A stretch of 57,866 bases of DNA from Streptomyces sp. SolWspMP-5a-2 (GTDB taxonomy: Bacteria; Actinomycetota; Actinomycetes; Streptomycetales; Streptomycetaceae), in the NCBI RefSeq assembly GCF_900091845.1, contig NZ_FMCI01000266.1:1-57866 (forward strand). The letters run 5' to 3'. Of this stretch, positions 1 to 12,632 are shown piece after piece (position 1 is the stretch's first letter; every line of letters starts with the position of its first letter). The notes below the pieces were generated by a model, which worked only from the letters and a program-made list of their open reading frames with translations, searched no databases and had not been told where the DNA came from. Position numbers and translations under genes: made by a program.

Positions 1-4611
<4,611 letters not shown>

Positions 4612-4832
4612 TGTGGGCCTCCAAGCCGTGTTTTGCAGCAGCCTGCCGTCGGCGGGGCGGGTGGCCATAGGGAAGAAGACGCAGCACCACGAGCAGTCCC
4701 GGCTGCCGTACCGGCGGCACACCCGCCCGCCCGCACCAGCAGCCCGGCCTCCCACCCGCGTCCCCGGGCCCGTGTCCCGGCCCGGAGGACGACCCCGGGA
4801 ACAGGAACTGGGACGGTGGCCCACCGCCCGTC

Positions 4833-4867
4833 GCCCCTCGCCTCCGGCCCCTCGCCCCTCGCCCCTC
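4833..4867. repeat. GCCCCTC 7-bp repeat block
   Basis: GCCCCTC occurs at 4833-4839 and then three times in tandem at 4847-4867. Simple-sequence block in the NRPS leader region, read directly. Confidence 0.75.
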
Positions 4868-4894
4868 GCCCCCGGGCCAAGGTGGCGAGGCGCC

Positions 4895-4937
4895 GGGGAC
4901 CAAGGTGCCGGGGACCGGGGACCGGGGACCGGGGACC
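4895..4937. repeat. GGGGACC 7-bp tandem repeats
   Basis: GGGGACC occurs at 4895-4901 and then four perfect tandem copies at 4910-4937. Its period equals that of the GCCCCTC block 40 bp away. It may be slippage-prone. Confidence 0.85.
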
Positions 4938-4986
4938 GTAAACCCTGGACCGGAAGCCCCGGGCCACGGACCGGCGCCCCCGTCTC

Positions 4987-5949
4987 CTACGGGACCAGCA
5001 CCACCCGGCCGAAGACCTCGCCCGCGTCCATCGCCCGGTGCGCCCGCGCGGCCTCCGTCAGCGGGAGCACCTCGTGCACCACGGCGGTCAGTTCGCCGCG
5101 CACCGCCGCCGCGAACTGCGCGGACCGCACGGCCCGCCGGTCGGCCGGGGAGACGGTGTCCAGGCTGAACGTGGCGAAGGACAGCGAGGAGCGGAAGGCG
5201 GCCATCAGCCGGGTGCCGAAGTCGGCGGGCGGCTGCCCCCCGACCGCGCCGACGGCGACCAGCCGGCCGCCCGGCCGCAGCCGGTCGAGGAACGACGGCA
5301 GCCCGTCCCCGGCCACGATGTCCAGGACGACGTCGTACCCGGCGGGCGTCTCCGGGCCGCCCTCCCCCGCACGGTCGAGCACCACCGTCGCGCCGAGCGC
5401 GCGCAGCCGCTCACCGCGCTCCGCCGACGACGTGGTGACCGCCACCGCGGAGGCGCCGCCGCGCGCGGCGAGCTGCACCGCCATGACGCCGATGCCGCCC
5501 GCGGCGCCCCGCACCAGGACCGCGTCACCGGGGGCGAAGCGGGCGTGGGCGAGGCCGAAGTGGGCCACCGCGCCCGAGCCGCCGAGCGTCACCGCGTCGA
5601 CGGCGGAGAGCCCCGGCGGCAGCGGCAGGACGTCGGCCGCCGAGGCGAGGGCCCGCTCCGTGCAGCCGCCGCCGGTGCCGGTGAACCCCCACACCCGGCG
5701 CCCGGTCAGGGCGGGGTCGACACCGGCGCCGACCGCGTCGACGGTGCCCGCCACCTCGCTGCCGGGGACGTGCCCCTCGGTGAACCCGTAGGCGGCGAGG
5801 GCGCCGCTGCGGATCAGGGTGTCGGCGCCGCCGACGCCGATCGCCTCGGTGACGATCCGCACCTGCCCCGGGCCGGGTACGGGGACCGGCACGTCGACGA
5901 CGGCCAGCCCGCCGGGGTCGCCGTACCGCTGGATCACGATCGCCCGCAT
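4987..5949 (-). CDS. Zinc-independent alcohol dehydrogenase / quinone oxidoreductase family (MDR)
   Basis: A 320-residue medium-chain reductase that probably reduces a quinone or enone with NADPH in the cytosol. It opens with MRAIVIQRYGDPGGL, has the GHVPGSEVAGTV substrate-domain stretch and the nucleotide-binding GAAGGIGVMAVQLA motif, and lacks the cysteine-rich structural-zinc loop. The ATG at 5949 is preferred because AGGAGAC lies just upstream and the family start motif follows at once; an in-frame start at 6021 would only add a low-complexity Arg-rich leader. A TetR gene diverges about 120 bp away and is its most likely regulator. The substrate is unknown. Confidence 0.88.
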   Translation of the reverse strand: MRAIVIQRYGDPGGLAVVDVPVPVPGPGQVRIVTEAIGVGGADTLIRSGALAAYGFTEGHVPGSEVAGTVDAVGAGVDPALTGRRVWGFTGTGGGCTERALASAADVLPLPPGLSAVDAVTLGGSGAVAHFGLAHARFAPGDAVLVRGAAGGIGVMAVQLAARGGASAVAVTTSSAERGERLRALGATVVLDRAGEGGPETPAGYDVVLDIVAGDGLPSFLDRLRPGGRLVAVGAVGGQPPADFGTRLMAAFRSSLSFATFSLDTVSPADRRAVRSAQFAAAVRGELTAVVHEVLPLTEAARAHRAMDAGEVFGRVVLVP

Positions 5950-6070
5950 GTCCGTCTCCTGTCTCCTGGCTCGCGCTTCCGGGGCGCCGCCGGTCCCCCG
6001 CCGCCGGGCTGTGGCGCCCACGTCCCGGACGCTAACGGACGCCCCCGTCCGCTTCGCTAAAGTGAGAGCG

Positions 6071-6709
6071 GTGACCGATCATCTGCCTCAGGCCCTGCGC
6101 TCCGACGCCCGGGACAACCGCGCCCGCGTCCTGGACGCGGCCCGCGCCCTGTTCTCCACCGAGGGCCTGGACGTGCCCATGCGGGAGATCGCCCGGCGCG
6201 CCGGGGTCGGACCCGCCACCCTGTACCGCCGCTTCCCCACCAAGCAGGCGCTGGTGACGGAGGCGTTCGAGGACCAGCTACGGGCGTGCCGGACGGTGGT
6301 GGACGAGGCGTCCGCCGATCCCGACGCCTGGCGCGGCTTCTGCCTGGTGATCGAGCGGATCTGTGAACTGCACGCCCGCGACCGGGGGTTCACGGAGGCG
6401 TTCGTGTCGGCCTTCCCGGGGGCGCGGGACATCGCGGCGGAGCGGGCGCGCACCGTGCGGGCGGTCGCCGAGCTGGCCCGGCGCGCGCAGGCGACCGGAC
6501 GGCTGCGGGCGGACTTCGTGCTGGACGACCTGATCCTGGTGCTCATGGCCAACCGGGGCATCCACGCCGCGTCGCCCGCCCACCAGGTCATGGCGTCACG
6601 GCGGTTCGCGACGCTGCTCATCCAGGCGTTCGCGGCGGGCCCCGGGACCGCGCCGCTGCCCCCGGCGGCACCGCTGACGACACCGGCGCCCCGGCGGGCC
6701 GACCACTGA
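6071..6709 (+). CDS. TetR family transcriptional regulator
   Basis: A 212-residue repressor. The N-terminal helix-turn-helix is clear: RVLDAARALFSTEG, then MREIARRAGVGPATLYRRFP, then the family KQALVTEAFE stretch. The C-terminal ligand domain is divergent, with a proline-rich tail. The start is GTG 6071 (MTDHLPQALR); GTG 6062 in the same frame would add three residues, and the choice is not settled by a strong ribosome site. It is divergently arranged with the quinone oxidoreductase gene starting at 5949, the usual layout for a TetR and its target. It probably senses a small electrophile or quinone; this is inference. Confidence 0.88.
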   Translation: MTDHLPQALRSDARDNRARVLDAARALFSTEGLDVPMREIARRAGVGPATLYRRFPTKQALVTEAFEDQLRACRTVVDEASADPDAWRGFCLVIERICELHARDRGFTEAFVSAFPGARDIAAERARTVRAVAELARRAQATGRLRADFVLDDLILVLMANRGIHAASPAHQVMASRRFATLLIQAFAAGPGTAPLPPAAPLTTPAPRRADH

Positions 6710-6716
6710 TCCCGTG

Positions 6717-6745
6717 CCCGCCCGGCAGGCCGGGGGCCGGGCGGG
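6717..6745. terminator. Hairpin between convergent genes
   Basis: CCCGCCCGGC at 6717-6726 pairs perfectly with GCCGGGCGGG at 6736-6745 around a 9-nt loop. It lies in the 61-bp gap between the TetR gene and the end of the kinase gene, so it could serve both strands. No U tract, as is common in Streptomyces. Confidence 0.6.
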
Positions 6746-6770
6746 TGACGGTGGCCGGGGTGGTGTCCGG

Positions 6771-7739
6771 TCAGCGGTCCCCGGTGCCGAACAGCCGTCG
6801 CGCCAGCGGGTCCCCGTCCAGGAACTCCGCGAGCGCCCGCCGGTCGGGGGCGGTGGCGGGACCCCGGCGGGCGACCGCGTAGGCGGCCGCCGCGTTGGCG
6901 CCGGACGCCGCCGTCACCGGGTCGTGGCCCTGGCCGATCAACGCCAGGAAGGCGCCGACGTGCGCGTCGCCCGCGCCGTTGCTGTCGACGGCGTCCACCG
7001 GGAACCCCGGCACGTGGACGGGAGGCTCGCCGGGCGGGGCGAGCCAGCAGCCGTCCTTGTCCGCGCGGACGACGGCGCCCGCTCCCGGCGCGAGCCGGTC
7101 GCGCAGCGCGGTCACCGCGGCGCGCGGGTCGCCGAGGCCGGTCAGCAGGCGGGCCTCGCGGGCGTTGGCGCTGAGCCAGTCGGTGCGGGCGAGGACCGGC
7201 GCGAGGACCGTCCCGGGGATGTCGGCCACCAGCGGCGCCGGGTCGAAGCAGACGGTCACGCCGGCGGGCAGCGACGCCGTGAGGTCGGCGAGGAGCGGGC
7301 CGTTGCCGGGCAGCACCAGGGCGTATCCGGAGAGCTGGAGCAGGTCGCCGGGGCGCAGGCGCGCGGCGAGGACGTCGGTGTCGGCGCGGGTCAGGGTGGC
7401 CTCGACGCCGAAGCTGGTGACGAAGGTGCGCTCCCCCTCGCCGTCGACCAGGGCCACGGTGAACCCGGTGTCGCCGTCGGTGCGGGGCGCCAGCAGGGTC
7501 GTGACGTGTTCGGCGGCCAGGGCGGCGCGGACCAGGTCGCCGTGGGGTCCGGTGCCGTGCGGGCCCGCGAAGACCGCTTCGGTGCCCAGGCGGCGCGCGG
7601 CGACCAGGGTGTTGAAGCCGCCGCCCGCGGTGGTGCCGGTGTGGGTGCCGATGACGTCGCCGCCGCGTTCGGGCAGCGCGGGGACCTCGATCACCACGTC
7701 GGCGATGACGTTCCCGGCGAGCACGAGCCGTCCGCTCAT
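6771..7739 (-). CDS. PfkB family carbohydrate/nucleoside kinase
   Basis: A 322-residue ribokinase-fold kinase expected to phosphorylate a sugar or nucleoside with ATP in the cytosol. The N-terminal GGGFNTLVAARRLG is the PfkB signature 1 region, and NGAGDAHVGAF near residues 254-264 carries the catalytic Asp (about D258) and the anion hole. ATG 7739 overlaps the permease stop by 4 bp, so the two are translationally coupled. The neighbours (NCS1 permease, ADP-ribosylglycohydrolase, GntR) suggest a nucleoside, ribose or modified-base substrate rather than a hexose. The exact substrate cannot be read from the sequence. Confidence 0.9.
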   Translation of the reverse strand: MSGRLVLAGNVIADVVIEVPALPERGGDVIGTHTGTTAGGGFNTLVAARRLGTEAVFAGPHGTGPHGDLVRAALAAEHVTTLLAPRTDGDTGFTVALVDGEGERTFVTSFGVEATLTRADTDVLAARLRPGDLLQLSGYALVLPGNGPLLADLTASLPAGVTVCFDPAPLVADIPGTVLAPVLARTDWLSANAREARLLTGLGDPRAAVTALRDRLAPGAGAVVRADKDGCWLAPPGEPPVHVPGFPVDAVDSNGAGDAHVGAFLALIGQGHDPVTAASGANAAAAYAVARRGPATAPDRRALAEFLDGDPLARRLFGTGDR

Positions 7740-9214
7740 CGTCCGGCCTCCTGGAGGGTGGTCGGGGTGGCCGTGCCGCCGTCCCGGCCCGGGGCGCCCG
7801 CGCGGGGGCCGAACAGCGCGTACACGGCGGCTCCGACGGCCATGGCGACGGCCCAGCCGAGCCCGTTGACGCCGAACCAGGTGTCCGCGAGGGGGCCCGC
7901 GAACCAGACGTCGGTGGCGCTGGTGGCGGCCTTGGTGAACAGCAGTCCGGCCACGATCGCGGCGGCCCAGCCGATCACGGCGGGCAGGTGGAAGCCGCCC
8001 GCGTACCAGTAGCGGCTGGTGCGGGTGGTGTCCATGAGCGCCTCGGGGTCGTAGTCGCGTCCGCGCAGCGAGTCGACGGCGATCACGCCGATCCACGCCG
8101 AGATGGGGACGGCGAGCAGGGTGAGGAAGGTGGAGAAGGGGCCGTAGAAGTCGTCGGCGATCAGCATGAAGTAGATGCCGCCCGCGAACATGAGCACCAC
8201 ATCCAGGGCGACCGCGAGGGCGCGCGGCACCCGCAGGCCCAGCGTGATCATCGTCAGCCCGGCGGAGTAGGTGGACAGGTGGTTGGACATCAGCAGCCCG
8301 CCGAAGGCCGCGATCAGGTAGGGGATCGCCATCCAGGACGGCAGCATCGCGTTGATCGCGGCGACCGGGTCGGAGGCGGTGGCGAGACTCGCGTCGCCCG
8401 CGGCGAGCAGCGAGCCGAGGGAGATGAGCAGCACCAGCGGGATGCCCGCGCCGAACGCGGAGGCGACGACCAGGCGTCGGCCGGGGATCGCGCGGGGCAG
8501 GTAACGGGCGTAGTCGGCGCCCGCGTTGGCCCACCCGATGCCGGTGCCGGCGGCGATGAACCCGATGCCCGCGATCACGCCGGTGGTCGGTCCTGCGCTG
8601 GTGTGCAGGACCGTGGACCAGTCGACGGTCGCGACCAGGAAGCCCATCACGATCAGGTTCAGGACGCCGAAGACGACGGTGGCCCACTTGTTGATCCACA
8701 TGATGGTGGCGTGGCCGAGTCCGCTGATCAGCAGCGTGCAGACGATGAAGACCAGCAGGCAGACGAGGGTGAGCACGGTGTTCTGGGTGACGCCGAACGC
8801 GGTGTCGAGCAGCGCCAGCAGCGCGTAGGCGGCGGTGGTCGTGGTGATCGTCTCCCAGCCGACCCGGCTCATCCAGGTGATCAGGGTCGGTCCCGCGTTG
8901 CCCCGCTGCCCGAAGACCGAGCGGGAGAGGGTGAGCGCGGGGGCGCCGCCCTTCTTGCCCGCCATGCTGAGGGCTCCCACCAGCGCGAAGGATCCGAAGG
9001 AGCCGACCAGCGCGACGAGCGCGGCCTGCCAGATGTTCAGTCCGCGGAAGGCGACCAGGGTCGCGCCGAGCGGCAGCCCGAGGATGCTGATGTTGGCGGC
9101 GAACCAGGTCCAGAACATCTGGCCTGCCTGGCCGTGCCGTTCGCTGTCGGGGACCGGTTCGATCCCCCGGGTCTCGATGGCACCGACGCGATCGTTCGTC
9201 TTCGAGACGGTCAT
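7736..9214 (-). CDS. NCS1 family nucleobase/nucleoside:cation symporter
   Basis: A 492-residue membrane transporter of the cytosine/purine/uracil/allantoin type. The N-terminal MFWTWFAANISILGLPLGA stretch is typical of the CodB-like branch, followed by about 12 hydrophobic segments. Start at ATG 9214 with AAGGAGG spaced correctly. It is third in the GntR operon, 87 bp after the glycohydrolase stop and 4 bp overlapping the kinase. Likely imports the nucleobase or nucleoside that the downstream kinase processes. Confidence 0.9.
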   Translation of the reverse strand: MTVSKTNDRVGAIETRGIEPVPDSERHGQAGQMFWTWFAANISILGLPLGATLVAFRGLNIWQAALVALVGSFGSFALVGALSMAGKKGGAPALTLSRSVFGQRGNAGPTLITWMSRVGWETITTTTAAYALLALLDTAFGVTQNTVLTLVCLLVFIVCTLLISGLGHATIMWINKWATVVFGVLNLIVMGFLVATVDWSTVLHTSAGPTTGVIAGIGFIAAGTGIGWANAGADYARYLPRAIPGRRLVVASAFGAGIPLVLLISLGSLLAAGDASLATASDPVAAINAMLPSWMAIPYLIAAFGGLLMSNHLSTYSAGLTMITLGLRVPRALAVALDVVLMFAGGIYFMLIADDFYGPFSTFLTLLAVPISAWIGVIAVDSLRGRDYDPEALMDTTRTSRYWYAGGFHLPAVIGWAAAIVAGLLFTKAATSATDVWFAGPLADTWFGVNGLGWAVAMAVGAAVYALFGPRAGAPGRDGGTATPTTLQEAGR

Positions 9215-9301
9215 GACGGAACCTCCTTGCGGGTGCGGGTGCGGGATGGGGACGGCGGGGCGATCGGGCGGTGCGTGGGGCTCTGTGGGGAGTGGTGTGG
9301 T

Positions 9302-10294
9302 TCAGCGCAGGGCGAGGAGCCGGGTGGTGAGGGGTTCGAGGTCGAGGGCGTTGACGGTGCGCAGGGTCTCGACGGCGTCGGCGGGCAGCCCCGCGAGGCC
9401 GGTGACCGAGCCCGCGACGGCACCGGCGATCGCGCCGATGGTGTCGCTGTCGCCGCCGAGGTTGGCGGCGAGCAGGGCGGCCCGCCAGGGGTCGCCGTCC
9501 GCGACGGCGAGCACCGCGAAGGCGGCGGGCACCGACTCCTGGCTGGCCACGCTGGTGCCGACGAGGGCGCAGATCCGGTCCAGGGCCTCGGCCTCGGGGA
9601 GGTCGCGCACCAGCTCGCCCGCCCAGGCGACGCGGGAGGCGATGTCGGCCCCGGCGATCCAGTGCCCGCGCCGGGCACCGGCCCGCGCGGCGGTGACGGC
9701 GGCCTCGACGGCGTCGTCGAGGGTGCCGCCGCCGACACCGGTGGAGACGGCGGCGGCGACCGCGGCCGCGCCCGCGATGCCGAGGGTGGTGTCGTGGGTG
9801 ACCTGGCAGGACTCCGCGACCCGGTCGAGGAAGGTGTCGAGCGGCGCGGCCGGGAAGGCGATGCCGACGGGGGTGACGCGCATGGCGGCGCCGTTGGTGG
9901 TGCCGTTGCGGCCCGCCTCCCGGGGCGGGACCCCGCGGGCCACCGCGTCGAGGGCGGCCTTGGTGGAGGGGCCGAGGAGGTCGAAGGAGCCCTTGGCCTT
10001 CATCTCCTTCTCCCAGTCGAGCAGTTCGTGGGCCAGCCGCAGCGGGTCGATGCGGCCGTTCCCCTCGTCGAGGAGCCTGCCCACGATGACGGCCTGGTCG
10101 GTGTCGTCGGTGACGGACCCGGCGGGCATGCCCGCGCTGACCGGGTTGTCGGGGCGGGCGGGTTCGAAGCCGGTGACGGTGCCGTAGACGCGGACGACGT
10201 CCTCGCGGGACATCACCTGCGTGGGCATGCCGAGGGCGTCGCCGAGGGCGAGTCCGTAGAAAGCGCCCAGGGCGCGGTCGAGTCGGTCGTTCAC
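9302..10294 (-). CDS. ADP-ribosylglycohydrolase family protein
   Basis: A 330-residue all-alpha hydrolase of the DraG/ARH fold, which uses two Mg2+ ions to cleave ADP-ribose or related N-glycosidic bonds. Visible motifs are GLALGDALGMPTQ near the N terminus, SVTDDTDQAV (first metal-binding Asp pair) and GGDSDTIGAIAGA (second pair), so the metal site looks intact. The start is GTG 10294, overlapping the GntR stop by 4 bp. Its place between a nucleobase permease and a PfkB kinase suggests that the true substrate may be a small nucleoside or ADP-ribose-like metabolite rather than a protein; that is inference. Confidence 0.9.
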   Translation of the reverse strand: MNDRLDRALGAFYGLALGDALGMPTQVMSREDVVRVYGTVTGFEPARPDNPVSAGMPAGSVTDDTDQAVIVGRLLDEGNGRIDPLRLAHELLDWEKEMKAKGSFDLLGPSTKAALDAVARGVPPREAGRNGTTNGAAMRVTPVGIAFPAAPLDTFLDRVAESCQVTHDTTLGIAGAAAVAAAVSTGVGGGTLDDAVEAAVTAARAGARRGHWIAGADIASRVAWAGELVRDLPEAEALDRICALVGTSVASQESVPAAFAVLAVADGDPWRAALLAANLGGDSDTIGAIAGAVAGSVTGLAGLPADAVETLRTVNALDLEPLTTRLLALR

Positions 10295-11010
10295 GGTCGG
10301 CCTCCTCGGCCCGAGCGGACGTGCAGTTCGAATCTGGCGGGGTCGAGCAGGCTGCTGACGTGCTCGACGACCGAGCCGTCGGCGGCGCGGTAGACCTGAG
10401 CGAGGCGCAGGAAGGACTCGCCGTGCGGACGGTGCAGGATCGCGGCCTCGGCCCGGTCGAGCCCGCGGACCGACACGACGCCTTCGCCCGAGTCGGTGAT
10501 CCGGCCCGCCGCGACCAGCGCCTGGTTGAGGGAGCCGCCGTCGAGCCCGCGCGCGGGCAGTCCGGCGAGGGCGTCGGTGACGGGGACCCTGCTGTGTTCC
10601 AGGGAGACGCCCTGCCCGTCGGGGAGGCGTCTGACCCGGTCCAGGGCGAGGAACGCGGTGGAGGCGAGCCCCAGCGAGGCGGCCAGCTCCGGGTCGGCCG
10701 TCTCCTCGAAGCGGAGCGTCTCGGTGGTCAGCTCGGTGCCCTGCGCGGCCAGCGCCCGGGTCCAGCCGAGGCGGTTGTCGAGCGGCGTGCCGTCGAAGGT
10801 GACGAAGGAGCCGATCCCGGCGTGGGTGGCGATCAGCCCCTCCTCGCCGAGGACCTGGAGGGCCTGCCGCAGGGTGGTGCGACTGACCCCGAACCGCTGG
10901 GTGAGCGCGTGCTCCCCCGGGAGTCTGGCCCCGTCGGAATGGACCCCGGAACGAATCTCGTCGGCGAGCACGCGGGCGATGCGATGATGCTTGTGTACCT
11001 GTCCAGGCAT
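10291..11010 (-). CDS. GntR/HutC family transcriptional regulator
   Basis: A 239-residue regulator: winged helix near residues 10-75 (LPGEHALTQRFGVSRTTLRQ, then ALQVLGEEGLI) followed by a UTRA effector domain (FLALDRVRRLPDG, VSLEHSRVP). The start is ATG 11010 (MPGQVHKHHRIARVL); an upstream in-frame start at 11085 would run through the promoter. First gene of the four-gene operon. A perfect TGTCTAGACA palindrome touches its start codon and is the obvious autoregulatory operator. The effector is probably the nucleoside or sugar handled by the operon. Confidence 0.92.
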   Translation of the reverse strand: MPGQVHKHHRIARVLADEIRSGVHSDGARLPGEHALTQRFGVSRTTLRQALQVLGEEGLIATHAGIGSFVTFDGTPLDNRLGWTRALAAQGTELTTETLRFEETADPELAASLGLASTAFLALDRVRRLPDGQGVSLEHSRVPVTDALAGLPARGLDGGSLNQALVAAGRITDSGEGVVSVRGLDRAEAAILHRPHGESFLRLAQVYRAADGSVVEHVSSLLDPARFELHVRSGRGGRP

Positions 11011-11019
11011 GTCTAGACA
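11010..11019. promoter_or_regulatory. TGTCTAGACA palindrome, probable HutC/GntR operator
   Basis: A perfect 10-bp palindrome abutting the GntR start codon. HutC-subfamily regulators such as DasR bind sites with the same GTCTAGAC core. Its position would block transcription or translation initiation of the operon. Confidence 0.7.
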
Positions 11020-11323
11020 GTAGGTGAACACGTTTCCGCGGTCCAGAGCCAGCGGGAAACTTTCCGGCCGGGCCGGACGAATCAACCGCCCCCGCGGGCC
11101 CCCACCCCGCGCACCACACGCGGGGACGCCGAGCCCGCACCGCCGGAGAGGCGATCAACAAACCGCAGGGCAGACGGCCCGACCCTCGTCGGCACCGCCG
11201 CCGCTCTCATCCGCTTCCGGGGACTCGCCAAGGACGTCGGCTGAACGTGATCCGTGAAGCACGACGTCGATCGGCGGGGCCAACAGCCGGCCTTCTTCTT
11301 TTCAGCGAGTACGCCATCCCGCT
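11020..11323. other. Intergenic stretch of about 300 bp; possible decayed reading-frame tail
   Basis: Holds the GntR operon promoter at the left end. Around 11165-11240 on the plus strand a short frame reads ADGPTLVGTAAALIRFRG and stops at TGA 11238-11240, which could be the tail of a lost gene, but it has no start or recognisable homology. Nothing else convincing. Confidence 0.35.
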
Positions 11324-12163
11324 TCACCGCCGACGCGACACCGCCAACTCGATGAGACAGCGCTTGACCACCCGCCCGCCATAGCGTCCGTCGATCAGGC
11401 TCGCGACGCATTCCAGCAACCCGTTCCTGGCGGTTTCCGGAAGGGCTCGGTGGCCGGAATAGGTCTGCAGCAGTTCCAGGTACTCCGATGTCGCGTAGGT
11501 GAGGTCGCGCTCGTGGCGGCGGAATTCCGTGGGGCCGAACGCGCCGCTCCGCTCGACCTCCAGGGCGTGGTCCGAGCCGTCGACGTCGGCGGCTCGCGGC
11601 GGCCGCACCCCCGGCGGTGTCTCCGGATCGAAACGCTCGTAGCAGCGCTGGACCTCCACGAAGAACTCCTCGGTGCCGCCGCTGACATGCTGGGTGCGCA
11701 CCACCGCGAGCGCCCCGTCCGTCCGCAGCGCCTCGGCGGCCTTCGCCGTCCGCACCGCCGGGTCGATCCAGTGGAACGCGGTCGCCGCGAGGACGACGTC
11801 GAACGGTTCCGCGGGCAGCGGCCAGCTCTCGAAATCCGCCGTGACGATCTCCACCCCCGCGGCCCCGTCCAGGTTGCGGCGGGCCACCGCGGCCATGCTC
11901 GGACCCGCCTCGACGGCCGTGATCCGGCAGCCCCGTCCGGCCAGCGGCACCGTGGCCTGGCCGGTCCCGCAGCCGATCTCCAGCAACCGGCACCCAGGGC
12001 CCGCACCGGCGAACTCCGCTAGGTCCTCGTACAGTTCCGCCGGATAGCCGGGACGGGCCAGGTCGTACAACTCCGCGTCCTCGTCGAACGTCCGGCCGAG
12101 GCGCGCTCTCCGGGATTCCTCGGGCTGGTCGTCGCGCCTCGCGCGCGAGGTGTCGTCGGGCAT
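11324..12163 (-). CDS. Class I SAM-dependent methyltransferase
   Basis: A 279-residue cytosolic methyltransferase. Motif I LLEIGCGTGQATVPLA (about residues 60-75) is intact, the acidic VEAGPSM loop follows, and FDVVLAATAFHWIDP matches the FHW stretch of UbiE/COQ5-like enzymes (methyltransferase 11/25 type). Start at ATG 12163 (MPDDTSRARR), though the ribosome site is weak. Single gene, divergent from the GH106 gene and facing the GntR operon. The substrate is not identifiable. Confidence 0.88.
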   Translation of the reverse strand: MPDDTSRARRDDQPEESRRARLGRTFDEDAELYDLARPGYPAELYEDLAEFAGAGPGCRLLEIGCGTGQATVPLAGRGCRITAVEAGPSMAAVARRNLDGAAGVEIVTADFESWPLPAEPFDVVLAATAFHWIDPAVRTAKAAEALRTDGALAVVRTQHVSGGTEEFFVEVQRCYERFDPETPPGVRPPRAADVDGSDHALEVERSGAFGPTEFRRHERDLTYATSEYLELLQTYSGHRALPETARNGLLECVASLIDGRYGGRVVKRCLIELAVSRRR

Positions 12164-12632
12164 GTGCAGCAGGTTAGGGGCTGTCCCGTGAATCGTTTCC
12201 GCATTGCCCGGACTCAGGCGGTCGCGGGGTGCACCCCTCGATTCGGGCCGCCTCGATCCAGCGCCCCGGCACGGGAATTCACCCCGGGCGCGCCAAAAGC
12301 AGTTCCGGACAGCGGACCGCGCGCCCGCGCAGCCGCCGTCGGCGGTCCTCACGAGGGTTTGCCGCGGCATCCTCGACGCCCGCCTCGTTCCTCCGACACC
12401 CACCCCGCCTCGACGTTCCCGGCGGGCGGCCCGGCGACCGGAACGGCCGCCCTCCCCCGTCGCGCCCTCTCCCCTCAGCCTCCCTCCGCCCGCCCGAAAT
12501 ACCTCCGGCACGCATCTTGACCCCCTTCCTCCCGCGGCCTTAGCGTTCCGGCGTTCGCCATCGATTGAATCGATTCAATCCCGCTGTTCCTCTCCTCTCC
12601 CACCCGTCCCACCTCCACCTGGGGATGCACTC
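12164..12632. other. Divergent promoter region (469 bp) between methyltransferase and GH106
   Basis: Contains an 18-bp perfect palindrome at 12563-12580 (listed separately) about 50 bp before the GH106 start. No gene is supported: frames through here lack codon structure and run through the palindrome. Confidence 0.55.
12563..12580. promoter_or_regulatory. 18-bp palindrome GATTGAATCGATTCAATC, probable LacI-family operator
   Basis: Perfect inverted repeat with the central CG typical of LacI-family operators, 52 bp upstream of the GH106 start codon. No LacI gene is adjacent, so the regulator is elsewhere in the genome. Likely represses the glycosidase in the absence of its sugar. Confidence 0.75.

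Larger units (their letters stand above)
4612..4986. other. 375-bp intergenic stretch with 7-bp tandem repeats, no gene
   Basis: Gap between the NRPS start and the stop of the oxidoreductase gene. The NRPS promoter must lie here or further upstream. The visible structure is two blocks of 7-bp direct repeats (listed separately). I see no convincing open frame and no hairpin of terminator type. The two flanking genes point the same way, but the gap is too large to assume that they are co-transcribed. Confidence 0.6.

Noticed and set aside
5950..6021. Longer N terminus for the quinone oxidoreductase
   Set aside because: The extra 24 residues are low-complexity and precede a good ribosome site at 5949.
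11150..11240. Possible insertion-sequence transposase remnant
   Set aside because: The short tail frame has no recognisable transposase motif, no inverted repeats and no target duplication that I can see.
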